NCBI RefSeq assembly: GCF_023091745.1
Contig: NC_068910.1
Span: forward strand, 180,227,170-180,291,169
Source: Budorcas taxicolor
Lineage: Eukaryota; Chordata; Mammalia; Artiodactyla; Bovidae
Length of the DNA stretch: 64,000 bases
Direction of reading: 5' to 3'
The notes beneath the pieces are model-generated. The model searched no databases and was not told the origin of the DNA. It saw only the letters and a list, made by a program, of their open reading frames with translations. Below are positions 57,861-64,000 of this stretch, one piece after another. Position numbers and translations under genes: made by a program. Every line of letters starts with the position of its first letter. Position 1 is the stretch's first letter.

Positions 57861-58629
57861 CTTTGCCACCGAAGAATAATAAAATCTATGCTTTCAAGTC
57901 AGATTATAGATCCAAAACCTACCTTGTAAAACAAAATTACTTTCCTGTACCTGGGCTATAGGACAAATAGCTCCTGCCACAGAAGGTGGTCTGATAACCT
58001 AAGATATGTGCTACTTAATATGTCACTTACAATGTCAGAGAAATCTGAAGTAGGAATCTCTGGGTTTGTGCTTTATGAACACTTTTGTCTCTGAACTTTC
58101 CTCTACTTTTCCCCTCAACCCATTCACAATTTAGAAAGAGTAATTACATATTTCATTTAGCAGTTTGAGGTATATGTACCTAAAAGTTTTCTTCAGACAT
58201 CTTGGCTACTGCCCTAGTGAAGACAAAACATCTTGGGGGACCATGAGAAGAGGAGTAACATGATCTTCTATTTTTAAAAAGATCATTCTGTTTGACATCT
58301 TGCAAATTGATTTTAAGGATTCAAAATGAAAAAAGAGAGAGAAATTATAATCCTATTGGACTATTTCCAGCAAAAATTGATAGTGATTAGATCAGGGTGT
58401 TAGCAATGGAAGTAATAATAATAATAAAAAAAAAGGTTGGATACAGGATATATTTTGGCTAAGAGGATTTAATAATGATACCTGTGACAGAAAAAAAAAA
58501 GGGACAAATAATAGTGAGTTTTTGTTTATCTGTTTTGGTTTTACTTTGCTTTTGTTTGTTTTTGCCCTGAATAACTGGAAATAAGGAGATGCTATCTGCA
58601 GAAATGAGAAAGATGAAGATCAGCAATTA
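57861..58629. other. Intergenic, nothing recognised
   Basis: Unique sequence with short A-rich runs. No gene. Confidence 0.5.
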
Positions 58630-58749
58630 TACCTGTGGCAGATTCATGTTGATGTATGGCAAAACCAATACAATATTGTAAAGTAATTAACCTCCAATTA
58701 AAATAAATAAATTTTAAAAAAAGAAAAGAAAACAAAACAAAACAAAAAA
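58630..58749 (+). mobile_element. Very short L1 3' end with target duplication
   Basis: About 100 bp of L1 3' end (GTGGCAGATTCATGTTGATG, CAATTAAAATAAATAAATT) plus an A-rich tail, bounded by AGATCAGCAATTA (58617-58629) and AGATCAGTAGTTA (58750-58762). Confidence 0.9.
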
Positions 58750-59633
58750 AGATCAGTAGTTATTTGACAGAAGATCAGAAATTTAAGTTTGAGGTATTTA
58801 TTTAAATCAAACTGGGATTGTAAAGTATGTATATAGATGTATATGTATACCGAATCTGGAGTTAAGAAGATTCAGACCAGAGATGTGAATTGGGATTTCA
58901 ATTTACAGATTATTGAAAGCCATGAGACTAGCTGATATCACCAGAGAAGAGAGAATGGGTAAAAAAAAAAAAAAAAAAAAAAAATGCAGAAACACTCCAC
59001 TAAGAGATCAAGAGAAAAGACAGATGAGAAAATGTAATAGAGCACAAGAGATAGAAGCTGGGGGTGTATAGATCATAACGATTGGCTGAAGAACTAAATC
59101 TGAATAAGGAAGGAAAAATACGTGCAGAATGAGGAAATTTAAAATGCTGATATAATTCAAGTACATGGTAATTAGGAGTATTAGTGAGAGTGACCTAGTA
59201 TGACAGTAGGTTACAGTCAGATAATAGCCTATATGATACTGAGATTACAGGGTACAGCTTCAGTTAGTAACAAAGTCTAAGGCATGATCATAAGAGCAAA
59301 TGGTTTATGCAGAGTAAAAGCCAACATTATCAGGGGGAAGGAAAGTCAAACAATGGTCAGTCCACAATGTTAGTTGTATCATCTATATAGATTTTGAAAT
59401 CCCCAACTGTAATAGTGGAGATAGCTATGGTGACTTTAAAGATGAAATCTTTGAGACATTAGAGTCAGTGATGCAGAGGTTGGCATGTGACTACATAATG
59501 GAAAGGTAACTGATGATAGAGTCTACTACCATGATACGGGAGGCTATAGGGAGAGAGAATAGTCTGGTAGCATCAATGAACAAGGAAGATATTTATGGCT
59601 TGATCAATGTGGGAGGGAAAATAGTAGCCTGGT
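58750..59633. other. Intergenic with A run
   Basis: Unique sequence. A 26-base A run at 58959-58984 may end an unrecognised retro-insert. No gene. Confidence 0.5.
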
Positions 59634-60951
59634 TGCCGGGGACCAGCCCCGGTGGATCCAGGGTAATTCGAAGAGGGGACGGTGTGGCGAGAGAGATATA
59701 TAGATTTAGAGAGAGATAAGGAAGGAGTTTACAGTTAAGAGAATAGAGGAGAGAAAGAGGCTGTATTCCTTGGTTTATATAGAAAGCCAATAAAGCCTCA
59801 GACAAGAGACTTACACCGTCTACATAAGGCCACAGGCGCCTGCTTGAATAGTGGAGGGTGCCCTGCCTTGGGCTCCCTCTTGCGAGGGTCTTAGAAGCCC
59901 AGGCAAATAAGTAGACACGATGAGCTTCTATGCTCCAGACGAGAATCAGCCAGAAAATAGAGTAAGAAAGAAAAGAAGACACGGGGGAAGCCAGTCTTTC
60001 CAGGAACTGGTCCGTTTCTTTATTTCCCAGGTCTGCTTTTATACTTTTTGTTATACATAGAGATAAATGGAAAATACAAAGTCATGCAGGGTCAGCAGCC
60101 CTGACGCTTATTGAGACCAGGCTTTCTCTCTGCATACTTAGCTGTATACACAGATCTTAGGTGATTTACATCATCTTCTGGCCAGGAGGCCTATTAGCAT
60201 TTTATGGCCCTTTTCTGATAAGGGTCCATCAACCAGAAAACTTATTTGCCCTAAAAGTGTTGTTCTTACTAAAGTCTGGTGCTGCTCTCAGAAAGCACTA
60301 ATTAAGGTTACATTCTTACATAGCAAGGACACAACAATTTATAACAAGGAAAGAGGAGTACAGTGATTTATAACAAAGAGAAAATTCATTAACTCAAAAG
60401 TCTAGTATTGCTAACATCAAAACTACTATATTCTTTTTTCTACATCCCAATTACATTGATTAATTTCCTCCAGGTGCCTAAAAGATAAAGGATATGGAGG
60501 CCTGGTGGCAGTCATTAACTCAACAATGAAAACCTACACCGATACAATTTTTAGCTCTTTAAAAAGGGGCTCTATATCTTTAAGATGCTTTAAGCTTCGT
60601 GCCTCTCATGGTTGGGGGGCTGTAAACAATCACATGTGTAGTTAAACCTGTCAGACAAGTTAGAGAGTCATCAAAGGGGTTTGAGCTGAAACACTCCTTT
60701 TATATGCAGGAGACTGTCAACTGGAGCTCTAAGTTAACTTTTTCCAGAGAAATGTGGTCAGGGATAGCCCCTGTTAATGTCAGAAACGTTGGTGAAAGTC
60801 ATAAAATAATAAAACAGACAGATTCTGGTTTGGGGGTAGATGGTGAGAAGGCCCAGGGGGATTTCCTCGAGGCCTGATCTCACCTTTGCCTATCAGGCCT
60901 CTTCCTCATGACCTTTGCCATGGGTGGGATTCCCCACGCTGGCTCCCGGCA
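59634..60951 (-). mobile_element. Solo LTR, class II (betaretrovirus-like) endogenous element
   Basis: A 1318-bp LTR with inverted ends TGCCGGG and CCCGGCA and a perfect 6-bp target duplication CCTGGT at 59628-59633 and 60952-60957. Read on the minus strand it begins TGCCGGGAGCCAGCG and has a TATAAAAGCAGACC box followed closely by GGAAATAAAG, giving its promoter and poly-A direction toward lower coordinates. There is no primer-binding site or gene next to it, so it arose by LTR recombination. The short minus-strand frame inside it (59982-59593) is not a gene. It points away from AADAC copy C and lies 2.7 kb downstream of it. Confidence 0.92.
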
Positions 60952-61802
60952 CCTGGTCCTCAATTAAGTACTACATCTCAGATGACAGTTAATGGAAGGC
61001 ACAGATAAAATCTTATGGATATGTGTTCATGATGATCCAAGAGTTCCAGAGAGCTCAGTGGAAAGATTATAGGAATTGAGAAGGGATTGTGGAAAGGGGA
61101 GAATCAGGGACAGGGAATATGTTACAGAGATTAGCAGGTGAGAAATGAAAGTGAATGAGAGTGAGGACTGATGTAGAGAGGGGTAAAGATCAATTAATGA
61201 TAGCCAGTTATCCCTTCTCCAGCAATCTTCCCAACCCAGGAATTGAACCAGGGTCTCCTGCATTTCAGGCAGGTTCTTTACCAACTGAGCTATCAGCTAA
61301 GCCCAAGAAGTCATCAGGACACCTATTCTCTTATTCATCCTATTGTACTTGGTAAAAACCAAAAGTGGGGATCTAGATGGACTTTTGGAATAGAAATTTA
61401 AGCTGAGAATAGATAATTCTTTTGTTGCTGTTGCTTTATTAGTTATTGATCCCTCTGTCTGCTATAACTTTAGGCTGGAAATCTGAGACACATGCAACTG
61501 ACATCAATTTGTTGCATCATTATATTTACATAGCTTTAAACAAAGTGCTTTGTGTCAAATGTTATGTCCATATTTAAATATATCTTTCTAATTAACACTA
61601 TGTCCCCATCTGGTAATTAACAGATATTGTTTTGATTTATGGGTAGGTGATTTGAAGGAGGTAAAAGAGTGGGGCATACAGATAGACAAGTAAAAAAGTC
61701 CTCTTCAACTGAGTATACAAATATTAACAGTACACAAGTATCCCAGTGGTGTTCCATTTGGAACCATAAGTATGATTCATTTATACTTCTGTCTCATGTA
61801 AT
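60952..61802. other. Intergenic, mostly unique
   Basis: No gene. A partial SINE lies at 61203-61305; the remainder is AT-rich. Confidence 0.5.
61203..61305 (-). mobile_element. Partial Bov-A2 SINE
   Basis: About 100 bp of the SINE head in antisense: CTTCTCCAGCAATCTTCCC, GGTCTCCTGCATTTCAGGCA and GAGCTATCAGCTAAGCCC. Confidence 0.85.
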
Positions 61803-62058
61803 GATGCTGCTGTTGCTGCTAAGTCGCTTCAGTCGTGTCTGACTCTGTGTGACCCCATAGATGGCAGCCCACTGGGCTCCCCCATCCCTGGGATTCTCTA
61901 GGCAAGAACACTGGAGTGGGTTGCCATTTCCTTCTCCAATGCATGAAAGTGAAAAGTCAAAGTGAAGTCGTTCAGTTGTGTCCGACTCTTAGCGACTCCA
62001 TGGACTGCAGCCTACCAGGCTCCTCCGTTCATGGGATTTTTCAGGCAAGAGTACTGCA
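61803..62058 (-). mobile_element. Bov-A dimer SINE, antisense
   Basis: Two Bov-A units in antisense, with GCTGCTGTTGCTGCTAAGTC at the left, a junction CAATGCATGAAAGTGAAAAG, and a cut-off right end at CAAGAGTACTGCAG. Confidence 0.92.
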
Positions 62059-62070
62059 GTTCCACAAATT

Positions 62071-62103
62071 ACTTAGCGATTTTGTTTGTCACTCTACTAA
62101 CCC
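62071..62103. repeat. 33-bp direct repeat, left copy
   Basis: Identical over 33 bp to 62949-62981 (starts ACTTAGCGATTTTGTTTG and ends CTACTAACCC). It lies just right of a truncated SINE end. Confidence 0.95.
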
Positions 62104-62588
62104 ACTGTTTATTTTCCACAAGTAATTTAAACCATTTATGCCTACAGAATTTGTGACCTAACTACCAATTGTTTACTCAACTCTCATAGATTTACGTAAA
62201 AAAAACAAATACTAATTTTGTTCAGGACGTTGTACCCAGGTTAAAAAAAATATTACTCCTTAAGCAACCTTGACAGTTATATGTGTCCACATGAAATACA
62301 GTTATGTAAAATGAAACATAAAATGAGACATATGTTGGGTAGGACTTTCAGAAATGCTATTATTTTTCTTGATAAAAACAGAAATGAAAGTTTCTGATTC
62401 TCCCATTCCCCTAACCTCCACCTCTTTCTGCCTGATATTAGCTGAGGAGGAATGGAAAGAAGAAACCTTGACTTCTGATGGTTGGGAGGAGATGCCATAC
62501 TAGCCCTAAGCTGCCTTCATCAGTATTTCTCCAAAATTATCAAACATTACATAATATATGGTCATTACTCTTTATTCACTATAGTCTA

Positions 62589-62940
62589 TGCTATAGACTG
62601 AATGTGTCCCCCAAGTTTCTTATGTTGAAACCCTATCTTCTCTGTGATGGTATTAGGAAGTGAAGTGAAGACTTTGAGAAGTAATTAGGATTAGATGAGC
62701 TCATGAGAGTGGAGTCCTCATGAATGAAATGAGTGCCCTTATAAGAGTCATAGAAAAGCCTGCTCCCTCTCTTTGTTCTCTGTCATGGAAGTCACAGTTT
62801 GCAGTGCAGAAGTGGGCTCTCACCAGAATCTGACCATATTGACACCCTGAACCTCCAAAACTGTAAGCAATAAATTTCTATTGTTTTATAAGCCACCAAC
62901 TCTATAGTTATTGTTACAGCAGCCCAAATTGACTAAGACA
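62589..62940 (+). mobile_element. MaLR-type (MLT1-like) LTR
   Basis: An old mammalian LTR starting TGCTATAGACTGAATGTGTC, with TGATGGTATTAGGAAG, a GCAATAAATTTCTATTG poly-A region and the end GCCCAAATTGACTAAGACA. Confidence 0.8.
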
Positions 62941-62948
62941 GACCAATA

Positions 62949-62981
62949 ACTTAGCGATTTTGTTTGTCACTCTACTAACCC
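62949..62981. repeat. 33-bp direct repeat, right copy
   Basis: Identical to 62071-62103. It follows the MaLR LTR by 8 bp; flanking bases beyond the 33 differ. Confidence 0.95.
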
Positions 62982-63679
62982 CATATAGACACAAGAACTT
63001 TCAGAGATCAAAATTTTCAGTTTGGTTTTGTGATTTCCTCTATGTCCTGGGCTTCACTCATCGCTGCTACATGTAGAGTTACTGCCTCCCACTTGAATGT
63101 CCCTCATTTGTCAAAAGAATAGAGCTACTTTTTCCTAAAATGCCTATGAGATCATTGGCACTGATTCTGGTTGTCTGAGCACATGAAGAAGTTTGCATTA
63201 AGAAGTGAATTTTGCAGTGATAAACAAATGATGTTGTATTGAGGCTAACACTCTGAAAAAAGAATTGGCAAGGAAATATGATTGCCTATAAGGCAGCATT
63301 TCAAGACTCCAAATCCATGCCAACTGAAGCTCTAGCATTTCACAAACCAGATGTATTCCTTTAAACTTTCTTCTAAATAGTAATACCATTAGACAAAAAA
63401 CTAGGGCTATAAATTAGAGTTATAAGAAATGACTAACAGCAGCAAGAAAAAATATAGAATATAAATATTAGTTAAGGTACAGAGATGAGTAAACAACATT
63501 TATAATAAGGGACAGAGAAGAATCTGCTGAGTTAAAAAGACTCACAAAATACAATGGTTATGAGAACATTAGAAAGGTCACAGATAATCACATATCAATG
63601 CAAACACAACCTTTTCTCACTAATTTGTTTCCTACTCTGAGGTTTATATATTTTTATGAACCACTGTTCAGATATTTTA
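62982..63679. other. 3' flank of AADAC copy C
   Basis: Downstream region of copy C. Bases about 63620-63679 are homologous to sequence downstream of the copy B stop (32400-32450), so the duplicated unit includes the 3' UTR. No clear AATAAA on the minus strand directly after the stop was identified. Confidence 0.6.
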
Positions 63680-64000
63680 CTATAAATTTTCACTTAACCA
63701 ACTCATATACTGTTTTTCTATTCTGTATCCAATTTTAAACCCACGATAAACAAGTGCTCCATGGAATCCATCCTCAATGTGGTTATGGGTCACCCTAACT
63801 CCCGCATTCTGGAGTCTGGTGACGTACATGATTCCATCATCTCTTAATGTATCATATTGACAGGTGATGACATAGGTCAGGGGCAAATTACGCAATCTGT
63901 TGTCATCAGCCAATAAGGGAGCCGCCCTCACATCTAGAAACCCTGGATACTTTTTAGCCAGCTTAGAATTACCATAAGTTGGACTCTTATAAAAATGCCC
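63680..64000 (-). CDS. AADAC: AADAC copy C, C-terminal part of exon 5
   Basis: The last 106 codons of an AADAC gene entering from the right edge, with stop TAG at 63682-63680. The visible sequence runs from GHFYKSPTYGNS through KLAKKYPGFLDVRAAPLLAD to LTYVITCQYDTLRDDG and HIEDGFHGA, ending WLSENL. Asp in CQYD is 56 residues before the C-terminus and His in DGFHG is 26 before it, exactly where the known triad Asp343 and His373 of the 399-residue human enzyme fall. The frame has no stop or shift. In full-length family members this exon starts about 92 codons further right. Its high similarity to human AADAC makes this the best candidate for the active orthologue, but copy A cannot be compared over this exon because its exon 5 is outside. 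The enzyme is a serine esterase of the ER lumen. Confidence 0.95.
   Translation of the reverse strand, partial: GHFYKSPTYGNSKLAKKYPGFLDVRAAPLLADDNRLRNLPLTYVITCQYDTLRDDGIMYVTRLQNAGVRVTHNHIEDGFHGALVYRGFKIGYRIEKQYMSWLSENL

Noticed and set aside
59593..59982. 129-codon minus-strand frame near the class II LTR start
   Set aside because: It lies in the LTR R/U5 region and contains no domain; LTRs of this type often have such frames by chance.
1..64000. An undescribed defence, mobile or regulatory system
   Set aside because: The window is ordinary repeat-rich ruminant DNA with one esterase gene family. Nothing seen needs a new system to explain it.

Overview
This is a stretch of ruminant (bovid) nuclear genome. 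The diagnosis rests on its repeats: many copies of the LINE BovB, the derived SINEs Bov-A and Bov-A2, tRNA-derived Bov-tA SINEs, bovine-type L1 3' ends and ruminant LTRs. There are no operons, no bacterial genes and no CRISPR array. By the boundaries given here, BovB alone covers about 18 kb, roughly 29 percent of the window. The species within Bovidae cannot be told by eye.

The only host protein-coding gene family recognised is AADAC (arylacetamide deacetylase), a microsomal serine esterase. Three copies lie in the same minus orientation. Copy A has exons 1 to 4 at 19699-19562, 9886-9664, 8091-8022 and 6805-6634. All are open, properly spliced and in phase, with the HGGGW oxyanion motif and the GDSAGG nucleophile motif (Ser at residue 189). 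Its exon 5 must lie just left of base 1. Copy B is a decayed pseudogene: exon 5 at 32966-32451 and exon 4 at 36497-36329 carry stops, frameshifts, a lost splice acceptor, a changed nucleophile motif and a deleted catalytic-His segment; exons 1 to 3 were not found. Copy C shows only its last 106 codons (64000-63680), with catalytic Asp and His intact, and runs off the right edge. Flanking and intron sequence around A (1-400, 5430-7725) is paralogous to sequence around B (33541-33990, 34891-37660), so this is segmental tandem duplication.

The left third (1-20 kb) is copy A with large introns full of BovB and L1. 20-32 kb is intergenic and nearly all repeats, including a BovB with an inverted 5' end inside an LTR and a head-to-head BovB pair. 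32-38 kb is copy B plus an AMD1 processed pseudogene. 38-57 kb is a repeat nest: BovB split by L1 split by BovB, and a second L1 holding a SINE and a solo LTR. 57-63.7 kb is intergenic with a 1.3-kb solo LTR flanked by a perfect 6-bp target duplication. 63.7-64 kb is copy C.

No previously undescribed system was found. The points of interest are the AADAC copy-number history, three retroelement insertions with 5' inversions, one BovB reverse-transcriptase frame open for 509 codons, and an exact 33-bp direct repeat that may be real or an assembly artefact.
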